The notes: generated by a model from the sequence alone, not told the origin. A stretch of DNA of 64,000 nt from Streptomyces rishiriensis (GCF_030815485.1 NZ_JAUSWV010000002.1:7068001-7132000); one strand, 5' to 3'. Shown: positions 24,127-33,127, counted from the first letter of the stretch. A program made the numbers and translations.

Positions 24127-25317
24127 ATGAAGGCAGTGACCTGGCAGGGCAAGCGGGACGTACGGGTGGACACCGTTCCCGACCCGACGATCGAGGAACC
24201 GACGGACGCCGTCATCCGCATCACGTCCAGCGGGCTGTGCGGTTCCGACCTACACCTGTACGAGGTGCTCACCCCGTTCATGACCCCGGGCGACATCCTC
24301 GGCCACGAGCCCATGGGCATCGTCGAGGAGGTCGGCGCCGCGGTACCCGACCTCAAGGCCGGCGACCGGGTCGTGGTGCCCTTCCAGATCGCCTGCGGCA
24401 ACTGCTGGATGTGCCTGAACTCACTGCCCACCCAGTGCGAGACGACCCAGGTCACCGGCGAGGGAATGGGCGCCGCACTGTTCGGCTACACCCGCCTGTA
24501 CGGGGCGGTGCCCGGCGCCCAGGCCGAGTATCTGCGGGTGCCGCAGGCCCAGTTCGGCCCCATCAAGGTGCCGGAGGGGCCCCCGGACGACCGCTTCGTG
24601 TACCTCTCCGACGTCCTGCCCACCGCCTGGCAGGCGGTCGCCTACGCCGACATCCCCGAGGGCGGCAGCGTCGCGGTGCTCGGCCTCGGCCCGATCGGCG
24701 ACATGGCCTGCCGTGTCGCCCAGGTGCGCGGCGCGGGCCGGGTGTTCGGAGTGGACCTGGTCGGCGACCGGCTACGCCGGGCCCGTGCGCGAGGCGTGGA
24801 GACCTACGATCTCCGCAGCTTCGACAGCGAGAAGGAACTCGTCGCCGCGATCCGCGACGAGACCGACGGGCGCGGCCCGGACGCCGTGATCGACGCCGTC
24901 GGCACCGAGGCGCACGGCAGCGCGGCCGCCCGCATGATCCAGAACGCCTCCGCCCTGCTGCCCCGCAAGCTGAGCGGTCCGCTCTCGGAGCGTTTCAGCA
25001 TCGACCGCCTCGCCGCTCTGAACACCGCCATCGAGCTGGTGCGCCGCGGCGGCACCCTCTCGCTCGTCGGCGTCTACGGCGGCATGGCGGATCCGCTGCC
25101 CATGCTCACCATGTTCGACAAGCAGCTCCAGATCCGGATGGGTCAGGCCAACGTGCGCCGGTGGAGCGACGAGATCATGCCGTACCTCACCGACGAGGAC
25201 CCGCTCGGCGTCGACGACTTCGCCACCCACCGCGTGCCGCTGTCCGACGCCCCGCACGCTTACGAGATGTTCCAGCACAAGCAGGACGGCGCGGTGAAGG
25301 TCCTGATGACACCGTGA
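24127..25317 (+). CDS. Zinc-dependent alcohol/formaldehyde-type dehydrogenase
   Basis: The 396-residue product is a medium-chain dehydrogenase. It has catalytic-zinc residues in SGLCGSDLH and GHEPMGIVEEVG, the structural zinc cluster CGNCWMCLNSLPTQC, and the NAD-binding VLGLGPIGDMACRVA. The sequence resembles the glutathione-independent formaldehyde dehydrogenase-like branch with its extra loop (LPRKLSGPLSERFSIDRLAAL). The start at 24127 follows GGCGAG; a longer frame begins in the repeat array and is rejected. The physiological substrate is unknown. It is monocistronic. Confidence 0.88.
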   Translation: MKAVTWQGKRDVRVDTVPDPTIEEPTDAVIRITSSGLCGSDLHLYEVLTPFMTPGDILGHEPMGIVEEVGAAVPDLKAGDRVVVPFQIACGNCWMCLNSLPTQCETTQVTGEGMGAALFGYTRLYGAVPGAQAEYLRVPQAQFGPIKVPEGPPDDRFVYLSDVLPTAWQAVAYADIPEGGSVAVLGLGPIGDMACRVAQVRGAGRVFGVDLVGDRLRRARARGVETYDLRSFDSEKELVAAIRDETDGRGPDAVIDAVGTEAHGSAAARMIQNASALLPRKLSGPLSERFSIDRLAALNTAIELVRRGGTLSLVGVYGGMADPLPMLTMFDKQLQIRMGQANVRRWSDEIMPYLTDEDPLGVDDFATHRVPLSDAPHAYEMFQHKQDGAVKVLMTP

Positions 25318-25340
25318 ACGCGGTCTGCGGTCTGCGGTCT

Positions 25341-25449
25341 ACCGGTCTGCCGGTCTGCCGGTCTCGCCTCTCCCGTCCGTCGGTCTGCCGGTCTACCGGT
25401 CTACCGGTCTGCCGGTCTGCCGGTCTCGCCTCTCCCGTCCGTCGGTCTG
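25341..25449. repeat. Octamer CGGTCTGC/CGGTCTAC array with a 47-bp duplicated unit
   Basis: The octamer CGGTCTGC or close variants recur from about 25321 to 25480. A 47-bp unit is present twice without change, at 25341-25387 and 25403-25449 (62-bp period); it includes the spacer TCGCCTCTCCCGTCCGT. The array directly follows the dehydrogenase stop codon. Confidence 0.85.
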
Positions 25450-25813
25450 TCGGTCTGCCGGTCTGCGTTTCGCGGTCTGCGATCGGTACGCGGTCGCGGT
25501 TGAGGGCCGGCCGTACGCGGTCGAGGGCCGGGGTGGGGTGGGCTGACGTGTGCGGGGTGAGGTGTGCGTGAAACCGGTTGTGATCGGTTGCCGGCGTGAA
25601 ACCGCGGGGAACCGACGATGAAGCAAGCAGCGCCGGTTGGGCCGGGAACCGGTTGCTGATCGGGTTGCGCCGGAAACCGCTTGCGCAACCCGGGCGGCGC
25701 CGAAACCGGTTACGAATCAGTTCAGCGTCGTAACCGATTGCCGATTACCACCCTTTCGGCACCGCTTGCAGACCGCTTCACCGCTAGTCAGATCACGTCC
25801 ACCGCTTGTCAGA
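25450..25813. repeat. AACCGGTT-rich intergenic region and 20-bp repeats
   Basis: This stretch holds no gene. AACCGGTT occurs at 25572, 25647 and 25704, with many half copies (AACCG, CGGTT). Near the ligase end, ACCGCTAGTCAGATCACGTC (25780-25799) and ACCGCTTGTCAGATCACGTC (25801-25820) form a near-perfect tandem pair that enters the ligase 3' end. ACCGCTT is also found at 25761 and 25772. Confidence 0.65.
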
Positions 25814-26902
25814 TCACGTCGCGGGCGGGGTCGCGGGCGGCGCCCCGAGGATCTGTGCGAGGTCGTAACGCACCGGTTCCTCCAGCTGCGCGTAGGTGCA
25901 ACTGTCCGGGGTGCGGTCGGGGCGCCAGCGGCGGAAGCGGGCGGTGTGCCGGAACCGTGCCCCGTTCTCCATGTGGTCGTACGCCACCTCGACCACCCGT
26001 TCGGGCCGCAGCGGCACCCAGGACAGGTCCTTCTTGCCCGACCAGCGGCTCGGCGCCCCCGGGAGCCGTGCGGTCTCGTGAGCGGCTTCCTGCGACCAGG
26101 CCGCCCACGGGTGGCCCGCCGCGTCCTCCATGCGCAGCGGCTCCAGCTCCTCGATGAGTTCCGCCCGGCGTTTCATGGTGAAGGCGGCCGAGACGCCGAC
26201 GTGCTGGAGGACGCCCTGGTCGTCGTACAGGCCGAGCAGCAGTGAGCCCACCACCGGCCCGCTTTTGTGGAAGCGGTATCCGGCCACGACGACGTCCGCG
26301 GTGCGCTCGTGCTTGATCTTGAACATGGCGCGCTCGTCCGGGCGGTAGCGCAGGGTGAGCGGTTTGGCGATCACGCCGTCCAGGCCCGCCCCTTCGAACT
26401 CCTCGAACCAGCGCCGCGCCACCTCGGCGTCGGTCGTCGCCGGCGCCAGGTGCACGGGCGCCGTCACGCCGCCGAGCGCCCCGGTCAGCAGCTCACGCCG
26501 GTCGTTCAGCGGAACTTCCAGGAGCGACCGGTCGTCGAGCGCCAGCAGGTCGAAGGCGACGAACGACGCCGGGGTCCGTTCGGCGAGGGTGCGCACCCGG
26601 GACTCCGCCGGGTGGATGCGCTCCGTGAGGGCATCGAAGTCGAGCCGTCCCTCACGGGCGATCACGATCTCGCCGTCCAGCACACAACGCTGCGGCAACC
26701 GCTCCCGCAACGCTTCCACCAGCTCCGGAAAATACCTGGTCAACGGCTTTCCGGTGCGGCTGCCCAACTCGATCTCGGCGCCGTCCCGGAACACGATCGC
26801 CCGGAAACCGTCCCACTTCGCCTCGTACTGCATGCCCGGCGGAATCGCAGCCACCGACTTGGCGAGCATCGGCTTCACGGGCGGCATCACCGGCAGATCC
26901 AT
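25814..26902 (-). CDS. ATP-dependent DNA ligase (LigC/LigD ligase-domain type)
   Basis: The 362-residue product is a stand-alone ATP-dependent ligase. The nucleotidyl lysine is K29 in YEAKWDGFR. Further motifs include LDGEIVI, FVAFDLLALD, GVIAKPLTLRYRP and KIKHERTADVVVAGYR, followed by an OB-fold. The length and order fit LigC or the ligase domain of LigD in bacterial non-homologous end joining. It is divergent from a LigD-type polymerase gene, so the two together supply repair synthesis and sealing. No Ku gene is in the window. Confidence 0.92.
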   Translation of the reverse strand: MDLPVMPPVKPMLAKSVAAIPPGMQYEAKWDGFRAIVFRDGAEIELGSRTGKPLTRYFPELVEALRERLPQRCVLDGEIVIAREGRLDFDALTERIHPAESRVRTLAERTPASFVAFDLLALDDRSLLEVPLNDRRELLTGALGGVTAPVHLAPATTDAEVARRWFEEFEGAGLDGVIAKPLTLRYRPDERAMFKIKHERTADVVVAGYRFHKSGPVVGSLLLGLYDDQGVLQHVGVSAAFTMKRRAELIEELEPLRMEDAAGHPWAAWSQEAAHETARLPGAPSRWSGKKDLSWVPLRPERVVEVAYDHMENGARFRHTARFRRWRPDRTPDSCTYAQLEEPVRYDLAQILGAPPATPPAT

Positions 26903-26964
26903 GCTCCGAGTCTGCGCGAGGACAGCGGGGACCGCCCGGTGTGCGGACCGTCCGGTGTACGGGT

Positions 26965-27020
26965 CGCAGGTGGCGGCCGTCCGGTACGGACCGCAGGTGT
27001 GCGGCCGTCCGGGTACGGAC
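26965..27020. repeat. Imperfect 27/29-bp tandem repeat in the ligase/polymerase gap
   Basis: Bases 26965-26991 and 26992-27020 share the unit CGCAGGTG(T)GCGGCCGTCCGG(G)TACGGAC, differing by two single-base insertions. The repeat lies in the 176-nt gap between the divergent NHEJ genes, so the promoters must lie in or beside it. Confidence 0.7.
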
Positions 27021-27078
27021 CGCCCGTAGCGGATACGAGCTGATGCGAGCCGGCGGAGCTGTGTCTACCGTGGCTCGC

Positions 27079-28116
27079 ATGGGCGATGCGGTGGAACTGG
27101 AAGTGGCCGGCCGGACGGTACGGCTGTCCAGCCCGGACAAGGTGTTCTTTCCGGAGCGCGGCTTCACCAAGCTGGACCTCGCTCGCTACTACCAGGCGGT
27201 CGCCCCCGGCATTCTGCGCGCCCTGCGCAACCGTCCCACCACTCTGGAGCGCTACCCGGACGGCGTCACCGGCGAATCCTTCTTCCAGAAACGGGCGCCG
27301 AAGAACATGCCCGACTGGATCCCGACCGCCCACATCACCTTCCCCAGCGGACGCAGCGCCGACGAGATGTGCCCGACCGAGGAGGCGGCCGTCCTGTGGG
27401 CCGCCCAGTACGGCACGCTCACCTTTCATCCCTGGCCCGTGCGCCGTGACGACGTCGACCACCCCGACGAGCTGCGCATCGACCTCGACCCGCAGCCCGG
27501 CACCGACTACGACGACGCGGTCCACGCCGCGCATGAACTGCGGGCGGTGCTCGAGGAGTTCGGCGGCCTGCGCGGTTGGCCCAAGACCTCCGGCGGCCGT
27601 GGTCTGCACGTCTTCGTGCCGATCGAGCCGCGGTGGACCTTCACCCAGGTCCGGCGGGCCGCCATCGCCGTCGGCCGGGAGATGGAACGGCGACTGCCGG
27701 AGCGGGTGACGATCAAGTGGTGGAAGGAGGAGCGGGGCGAGCGCATCTTCCTCGACTACAACCAGACCGCCCGCGACCGCACCATCGCCTCCGCCTACTC
27801 CGTGCGTCCCCGTCCGCACGCGCCCGTCTCGGCTCCGCTGCGCTGGGAGGAGGTCGGTGACGCGCACCCAGGCGACTTCGACCTCGCGACCATGCCGGCC
27901 CGTTACGCCGAACTCGGCGATGTGCACGCCGACATGGACGATCACGCGTTCTCCCTGGAGGCCCTCCTGGAACTGGCCCGCCGCGACGAACACGACCACG
28001 GCCTGGGCGACCTGCCGTATCCACCGGAGTACCCGAAGATGCCCGGAGAGCCGAAGCGGGTGCAGCCGAGCCGGGCACGGCACGAGGACGCCCCGGGCGG
28101 GCCCGGGGCGTCCTAG
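27079..28116 (+). CDS. LigD-type NHEJ polymerase domain protein
   Basis: The product has 345 residues from the ATG at 27079. It is an archaeo-eukaryotic primase-fold polymerase of the LigD family: DKVFFPERGFTKLDLARYY at the start, catalytic acids in RIDLDPQPGTDYDD, and KTSGGRGLHVFVPI. It adds ribo- or deoxynucleotides at broken ends during end joining. GTG codons at 27061 and 27070 are in frame; GCGGAG at 27053-27058 fits the 27070 start best by spacing, so the start is uncertain by a few residues. The 3' end overlaps a hairpin and a 20-bp duplication. Confidence 0.9.
   Translation: MGDAVELEVAGRTVRLSSPDKVFFPERGFTKLDLARYYQAVAPGILRALRNRPTTLERYPDGVTGESFFQKRAPKNMPDWIPTAHITFPSGRSADEMCPTEEAAVLWAAQYGTLTFHPWPVRRDDVDHPDELRIDLDPQPGTDYDDAVHAAHELRAVLEEFGGLRGWPKTSGGRGLHVFVPIEPRWTFTQVRRAAIAVGREMERRLPERVTIKWWKEERGERIFLDYNQTARDRTIASAYSVRPRPHAPVSAPLRWEEVGDAHPGDFDLATMPARYAELGDVHADMDDHAFSLEALLELARRDEHDHGLGDLPYPPEYPKMPGEPKRVQPSRARHEDAPGGPGAS
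28086..28113 (+). terminator. Hairpin overlapping the polymerase gene 3' end
   Basis: GGACGCCCCGGGC (28086-28098) and GCCCGGGGCGTCC (28101-28113) form a perfect 13-bp stem with a 2-nt gap. It ends 1 nt before the TAG stop, so the terminator would be within the last codons. The genes on either side are convergent. Confidence 0.55.
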
Positions 28117-28148
28117 GCGACCGTGCGGCGTCCTAGGCGACCGTGCGG
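28109..28148. repeat. Perfect 20-bp tandem duplication across a stop codon
   Basis: CGTCCTAGGCGACCGTGCGG occurs at 28109-28128 and again at 28129-28148. The first copy contains the TAG stop of the polymerase gene. Confidence 0.85.
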
Positions 28149-28168
28149 CCGCGGACCGGCCGGTGCGG

Positions 28169-30454
28169 TCACAACTCCTTGACGCGGATGTCCCGGTACG
28201 AGACGACGTCCGTCGTGCCGTGCACCTGGAGCCCGATGTAACCGGAGGCGAAACGCCGTCCGTCGGTGCCCGGGTCGTCCGAGCGCGGCGGGGAGAACTC
28301 CTGGCCGCCGGTGTTGTCGAACTCGTTGATCAGCACACCGTTGCGGTAGACCGAGTAGTGCTGGTCGACCACCCGGATCTCGTAGTCGTTCCAGGTCCCC
28401 TTCTGCGTGACGCCGGCGCCGGCGAGCCCGACCCGGTCGAAGCCGTACACCGACCCGGTCTTGTACATGTCGCCGTCCGGCCGGTCGAGTACCTGCACCT
28501 CGTGCCCGTACTTGATGGCGACCCACTCCGGTCGCGGCTCCTCGGCGTGGTCGTGGACCCAGGGGAAGCGCACGAACACACCGGAGTTGGCGTTGCCCGT
28601 GCCCGGAGCATCGTCGCGCCACTGGAGCTTCAGGGAGAAGTCGCCGTACTTCCGCTCGGGGAACCACAGCATGCCCAGGCCCTCTCGGGTGGTTCCGCTG
28701 GTGATCGATCCGTCGGGGTTCCGTGCGAACGATCCGCCGCCCACCTGCTGCCACTTCGCGAACGAGTCCGCGCTGCCGTCGAGGATCGTGCGGTAGCCCT
28801 CCGTCTGGCCGGGCTTGCCGATCCCCGACAGGCGTGCCGCTTCCCGGACGGCGTCGTACTCACGCCGGTCCACGATCCCCTCGGCGAACAGCCCGTCGAG
28901 GACCGTCTTCACGTGCTTGAGGAACAGCGCGTGGGACGTCCACTCCTTCTCGTCCTCGATCAGTTCGTTGATCCGGCACCGCTTGTCGGTCAGCCGGTTC
29001 GGCACGCCCGAGTCGACGGTGCCGACGATCACCGTCGACCGCTCGTCGTACTCCGGGCAGTTGGGGGCCGGGACTTGGCTGGAGACCACCGTGAAGGTCA
29101 CTGAGCGTGCGGCGGAGGTGTTGCCCACCTTGTCGGTGGCGCGGTAGGCGAGGGTGTGCGGGCCCGCACGGTCGACCACCACCGGGACGGTGTAGGCGAT
29201 GTACGGTCCACCGTCCACTGAATACTCGATCCTGTCGACACCCGACCCGTGCTCGTCGGTCGCGCTCACGGTCACCCTGGCATGGCCCACGTAGGCGCCG
29301 CCGGAGTTCTTCGTGCCCTCGACGGTCACTCCGGTCACCGGAGGTGTGGTGTCCTGCGGAGCCGCCGCGACCACGGTGAACAGGACGCTCTTCTCGGCGG
29401 CCGCGTTGCCCGCCTTGTCGGTGGCTCGGTACCGCACGGTGTGGCTGCCGAGCTGATGGACCATCACGGGCGCGGTGTACGGCTGCCAGGCCCCGGAGCC
29501 GACGGCGTACTCGATGCTGTTGACGCCGGATCCGGTGTCGGACGCCGACACGGTGACGGTCGCCATGTCGATGTAGGCGCCGTCGGGGTTCCGCTCGCCG
29601 GTCACCGTCGCCGAGGTGTCCGGGGCGGATGTGTCGTCGGAGGGCGGGGCGACGACGGTGAACGTGACGGTCTTCTCGGCGGAGACGTTGCCGGCCTTGT
29701 CGAACGCCCGGTAGCGGATCCGGTGGCTGCCGACCTCGTCGACGACGACCGGTGCGGTGTACGGGATCCAGTCCCCCGCCGTGCCGACCGCATACTGGAT
29801 GCCGTCGACCCCCGAGCCGCCGTCGTCGGTCGCCGCGATCACGACACTCGCCGAGCCGACGTACTCGCCCTGCGCGTTCTGCGCGCCGGTGACCTGCGCC
29901 GCCGTCGCGGGCGGGGTCGTGTCCTGGCCGCCGCCCTCGGTGACCACCAGGATGCCCTGCATCTGCCCGTGGCCGGGGATCGTGCAGTGGTAGAAGTAGC
30001 GCCCCGGGGTCAGGGTGACCTCGGCGGTGTGCCGGCCGCCCGTGTCGTCGTTCGGGTTGGCCAGAATGTTCAGCGTGACGTCGTCGTTGAACTCGGGGTC
30101 GCTGGTGGCGAACGTCAACGTGTGCGGCATGCCCATGGTGTTGCCGGTCGCCGCGCTGTTCTCGAAGACGATCGTCGCCTGACCCGCCACCGCGGTCGTC
30201 GGCGCCGAACCGTACGCGGTGATGTCGTCGCCGGCGGTCCAGGTGAGCACCTGGGCGGCGGCGGCCGTCGGCTCGACCTGTGGCGCGGTGGGCGCCGCCT
30301 GAAGTCCGAGCGTCATCAGCACGGCGGCCAGCAGGGCCGTCCAGACGCTTCGTTGCCGTGCCCGCCGTGTCTGCCGTGTCCGCCGGGTTCGCGGTATCAG
30401 CGGCGTGTGCGGTGTTCGTCGCGTTCGCGGTGTTCGTTGCGTCTGTGGTGTCAC
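28169..30454 (-). CDS. Secreted cupredoxin / OmpL47-repeat / DUF1080 protein
   Basis: The product has 761 residues from a GTG that overlaps the upstream stop (GTGA). An Arg/Thr-rich n-region and a signal helix (about 36-58) are followed by a cupredoxin (about 65-165). Its blue-copper ligands are visible: His in MPHTLTF, then Cys, His and Met in YFYHCTIPGHGQM. Three OmpL47-like Ig repeats follow (about 170-460), each with DGIQYAVG- or NSIEYAVG-like cores and YRAxDKAGN. A linker leads to a C-terminal DUF1080 (3-keto-disaccharide hydrolase, LamG-like) domain (about 555-761). It probably binds or processes oxidised sugars, with the copper domain possibly taking electrons from the PQQ dehydrogenase encoded just upstream. 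Confidence 0.85.
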   Translation of the reverse strand: MTPQTQRTPRTRRTPHTPLIPRTRRTRQTRRARQRSVWTALLAAVLMTLGLQAAPTAPQVEPTAAAAQVLTWTAGDDITAYGSAPTTAVAGQATIVFENSAATGNTMGMPHTLTFATSDPEFNDDVTLNILANPNDDTGGRHTAEVTLTPGRYFYHCTIPGHGQMQGILVVTEGGGQDTTPPATAAQVTGAQNAQGEYVGSASVVIAATDDGGSGVDGIQYAVGTAGDWIPYTAPVVVDEVGSHRIRYRAFDKAGNVSAEKTVTFTVVAPPSDDTSAPDTSATVTGERNPDGAYIDMATVTVSASDTGSGVNSIEYAVGSGAWQPYTAPVMVHQLGSHTVRYRATDKAGNAAAEKSVLFTVVAAAPQDTTPPVTGVTVEGTKNSGGAYVGHARVTVSATDEHGSGVDRIEYSVDGGPYIAYTVPVVVDRAGPHTLAYRATDKVGNTSAARSVTFTVVSSQVPAPNCPEYDERSTVIVGTVDSGVPNRLTDKRCRINELIEDEKEWTSHALFLKHVKTVLDGLFAEGIVDRREYDAVREAARLSGIGKPGQTEGYRTILDGSADSFAKWQQVGGGSFARNPDGSITSGTTREGLGMLWFPERKYGDFSLKLQWRDDAPGTGNANSGVFVRFPWVHDHAEEPRPEWVAIKYGHEVQVLDRPDGDMYKTGSVYGFDRVGLAGAGVTQKGTWNDYEIRVVDQHYSVYRNGVLINEFDNTGGQEFSPPRSDDPGTDGRRFASGYIGLQVHGTTDVVSYRDIRVKEL

Positions 30455-32928
30455 CGTGTCCCCCTCGCCAGCCGGTCGGCGGCCGGTGTCGGGCCGCCGC
30501 CCTGGTAAGTGACTCTCCACAGCGCCGACTTGGCGTCCGAGGTGAAGAAGCCGCGGCCGTAGTCGAGGACGTACAGGGCGCCGTCCGGGCCGAACTTCCA
30601 GTCCATGAGGTTCTTGATGCCGTCGTTGCCGACCGGCACGATCTTCTTCAGTGACTCCGAATGGACCGGCAGACCGCCCGACCCCTGCGTCCTCGGGTCC
30701 ATGACCACCGCGTTGCGCGGCTGATCGGCATCGTAGAAGTCGCCGACGAACCACTTGCCGTCCCAGTACGCGGGCCACCTGACCGCGCTCGGACCGGCGG
30801 CGTCGTAGCGGTAGACCGGCCCGTTCATCGCCGCCTGGCCGCCGCCCTTGAGCCACGGCAGACGGTACGTCGCCTGGTCCTGCCGGTAGGAGGGGACGCC
30901 GTCGACGTCGCGCGGGTAGTCGGGTGCGCCGCCCTGGGGCGAGTACCAGATGTTGTTGCCGGTGACCGGCGGCAGGTCGACCAGGCCGTCGTTGTTCGGC
31001 GACTCGTTCTTCGGGTGGTCGCAGTCGTACCAGCCCAGCGGTTGTGACGGATCCGGCAGGTTGCGGTCCCGGTAGGGCTGCTTGTTGCCCATGCAGTACG
31101 GCCAACCCCGGTTGCCCGCCTGGGTGATGACGGCGAACGTGTCGTACTTCGCCGGTCCCCAGGTGGACGACGGCTCGCCCGCGTCCGGGCCGACCCAGCC
31201 CGCGTACAGGATGTCGGTGGTGCGGTCGACGAAGATGCGCGCCGGGTTGCGGACGCCCATCACATAGATCTCGCCGCGCGTCTTGCCACCGCCTTCGTCG
31301 GTCTCCCGGCCCGTGAACAGGTTTCCCGCCGGCAGCGTGTACGTTCCGTCGGGTTCCGGATGGATGCGAAGGATCTTGCCGTTGAGGTTGTGGGTGTTTC
31401 CGGCCGTACGGCGCGCGTCGGCGAAGGAGAGGCCCTTGAAGTTCGGCTGCGGGTTGTTGCCGGAGTAACCGCCGCTGAAACCACTGGAGTTGTTGTCACC
31501 GGTGGCGATGTACAGGTTGCCCTTCGAGTCCCAGGCCAGCCCACCGCCCGCGTGACAGCAACTGTGCACCTGGACAGGCCACTTGAGCAGCACCTTCTCG
31601 CTGCCGAGGTCGAGTCGGTTGGTGGCGAGGTCGAGCGTGAAGCGGGAGACGCGCCGCTCGGCCGTCCGTGTGTCACGGTCGACCCCGGAGTGGGGCGTGT
31701 AGTGCAGGTACACCCAGCCGTTCTGTTCGAAGCGCGGGTCGAGCTCGATGCCGAGGAGCCCCTCCTCGACCTTGACGAGTTCGTCGCCGCCGCCCTTGTT
31801 GCCGAAGACCGTCAGTTCCCCGGCCGACGTCACCTTCCTGGTCGCCGGGTCGTAGACGTGGATCTGTCCCTTGCCCTTGCCCACGTCCGGGTTGTTCCAG
31901 TCGGTGATCACCGGCCGGGAGGAGTCGGCGCCGCCCCGCCCGATGTAGAGAACACGGCCGTCCGGCGCGGTGACCAGGCCGTGCGGCTCGCCGATCTGGT
32001 CGTTCAGGCCGGGCTGGTTGGCCGGGGTCAGGCGCTCGGCCTTGTAGTTGGCGGTGATGGTCGCCTTGCAGTCGGCCTGTACGAGCCGTGAGGTCCAGAG
32101 CAGGGCGCCGCGCAGATGCGTACGGAAGTCCGTCTCGTCGTACGACGCGACCGTGCCGCCCATGCCGGTGTAGAAGGAGCGGCCGCCGTCGTAGTCACGG
32201 CACCAGCTCACCGGATGGTCGACGCCGTTGGCGCTCGCGCCCGGCTGGTACGTCGACTCGCGCACCCGGGCGACGGTGTGCACCTCGCCGGACGGGTTCT
32301 TCACCCAGTTCGGCCACAGGTCCGGGCGCTTCCACTCCAGCGGCAGCGCCCCGGTGGCGGGATGCCGCCGGTCGCCGACCTCCACGGTGGCCCGCTGCAC
32401 GGCGGTCGGGCTCGACGCGGCCGGACGGGCGCCGATCAGGCCGGTGAACCAGGCCGAGTAGGGCTCCGCCCTGGCGGCGTCATGGACACCGACGAACCCG
32501 CCGCCGGCCTCCATGTAGGCCTCCAGGCCGGCTTCCTGCTCCGGATCGAGGACGTCACCGCCCCCGGTCAGGAACACGACCGCGTTGTAACCGCTCAGCT
32601 CGGACCCGCTGGTGAAGACCGAGGCGTCGTCCGTGGCCTCGACCTCGAACCGCTCGTCCGCCGGTCCGGACAGGCCGATCCGCTCGATGGCCTCGATACC
32701 GGCGTTGACGACCGGTGACTCCTCCCCGGCCGCGGCCGACCCGTGGAAGATCAGCACCCGTACCTTCGGGCCGCCCGGGGGCGACGTGATGGACATCGTT
32801 GTCAGGGGTGGCTCGGGGGCCGGACGTGCTTCCGCGGCCGGCGCGGTCAGCAGTCCGGCGACCAGCGTGGCGCACGCCACGGCGGTCACCCGGATTCGTC
32901 CTCTCGTACTCAACCCTCGTAAGTGCAT
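30451..32928 (-). CDS. Secreted ThuA domain fused to PQQ-type sugar dehydrogenase
   Basis: The 825-residue product starts at an ATG preceded by GAGGAGGTGCCC; the longer in-frame start lacks such a site. After a signal peptide (about 1-34), residues 55-275 match ThuA (RVLIFHGSAAAGEESPVV, GGFVGVHDAARAEPYSAWFTGLIG, CRDYDGGRSFYTGMGG). The rest is a six-bladed glucose/sorbosone dehydrogenase propeller (EPHGLVTAPDGRVLYIGRGG, LLGIELDPRFEQNGWVYLHYTP, HSCCHAGGGLAWDSKGNLYIATGDN, RNPARIFVD). It should oxidise extracellular sugars with PQQ. It is coupled by GTGA to the cupredoxin/DUF1080 gene and divergent from the laccase. Confidence 0.87.
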   Translation of the reverse strand: MHLRGLSTRGRIRVTAVACATLVAGLLTAPAAEARPAPEPPLTTMSITSPPGGPKVRVLIFHGSAAAGEESPVVNAGIEAIERIGLSGPADERFEVEATDDASVFTSGSELSGYNAVVFLTGGGDVLDPEQEAGLEAYMEAGGGFVGVHDAARAEPYSAWFTGLIGARPAASSPTAVQRATVEVGDRRHPATGALPLEWKRPDLWPNWVKNPSGEVHTVARVRESTYQPGASANGVDHPVSWCRDYDGGRSFYTGMGGTVASYDETDFRTHLRGALLWTSRLVQADCKATITANYKAERLTPANQPGLNDQIGEPHGLVTAPDGRVLYIGRGGADSSRPVITDWNNPDVGKGKGQIHVYDPATRKVTSAGELTVFGNKGGGDELVKVEEGLLGIELDPRFEQNGWVYLHYTPHSGVDRDTRTAERRVSRFTLDLATNRLDLGSEKVLLKWPVQVHSCCHAGGGLAWDSKGNLYIATGDNNSSGFSGGYSGNNPQPNFKGLSFADARRTAGNTHNLNGKILRIHPEPDGTYTLPAGNLFTGRETDEGGGKTRGEIYVMGVRNPARIFVDRTTDILYAGWVGPDAGEPSSTWGPAKYDTFAVITQAGNRGWPYCMGNKQPYRDRNLPDPSQPLGWYDCDHPKNESPNNDGLVDLPPVTGNNIWYSPQGGAPDYPRDVDGVPSYRQDQATYRLPWLKGGGQAAMNGPVYRYDAAGPSAVRWPAYWDGKWFVGDFYDADQPRNAVVMDPRTQGSGGLPVHSESLKKIVPVGNDGIKNLMDWKFGPDGALYVLDYGRGFFTSDAKSALWRVTYQGGGPTPAADRLARGTR

Positions 32929-32962
32929 GGGCACCTCCTCGGTCACAGCGGCAGCGCCAAGG

Positions 32963-32992
32963 AAGCTAGACCCCGTTTGCATGACTCGCCAA
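32963..32992 (-). promoter_or_regulatory. Candidate promoter for the ThuA-PQQ operon
   Basis: On the minus strand TTGGCG (32987-32992) and TAGCTT (32963-32968) are separated by 18 bp. This would give a leader of about 30 nt before the ATG. It is the best sigma-70-like pair in the gap. The rest of the 199-nt divergent gap holds the laccase promoter, which I could not place. Confidence 0.35.
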
Positions 32993-33127
32993 GAGCTATG
33001 ACCGCAATGGCACGAACTTTGTCCTGAGTGTGGAGAAACGGCGGAACGACCGGTACCGTCTCACAGGTTCATCACAGGCTCGTCTTCTTCGTCGTCCCAA
33101 ATTCCGTACCAGCGTGGGGAGTTCGGC

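Noticed and set aside
25321..25480. CRISPR array
   Set aside because: The repeats are short octamers in direct tandem without unique spacers of regular length, and no cas gene is present.
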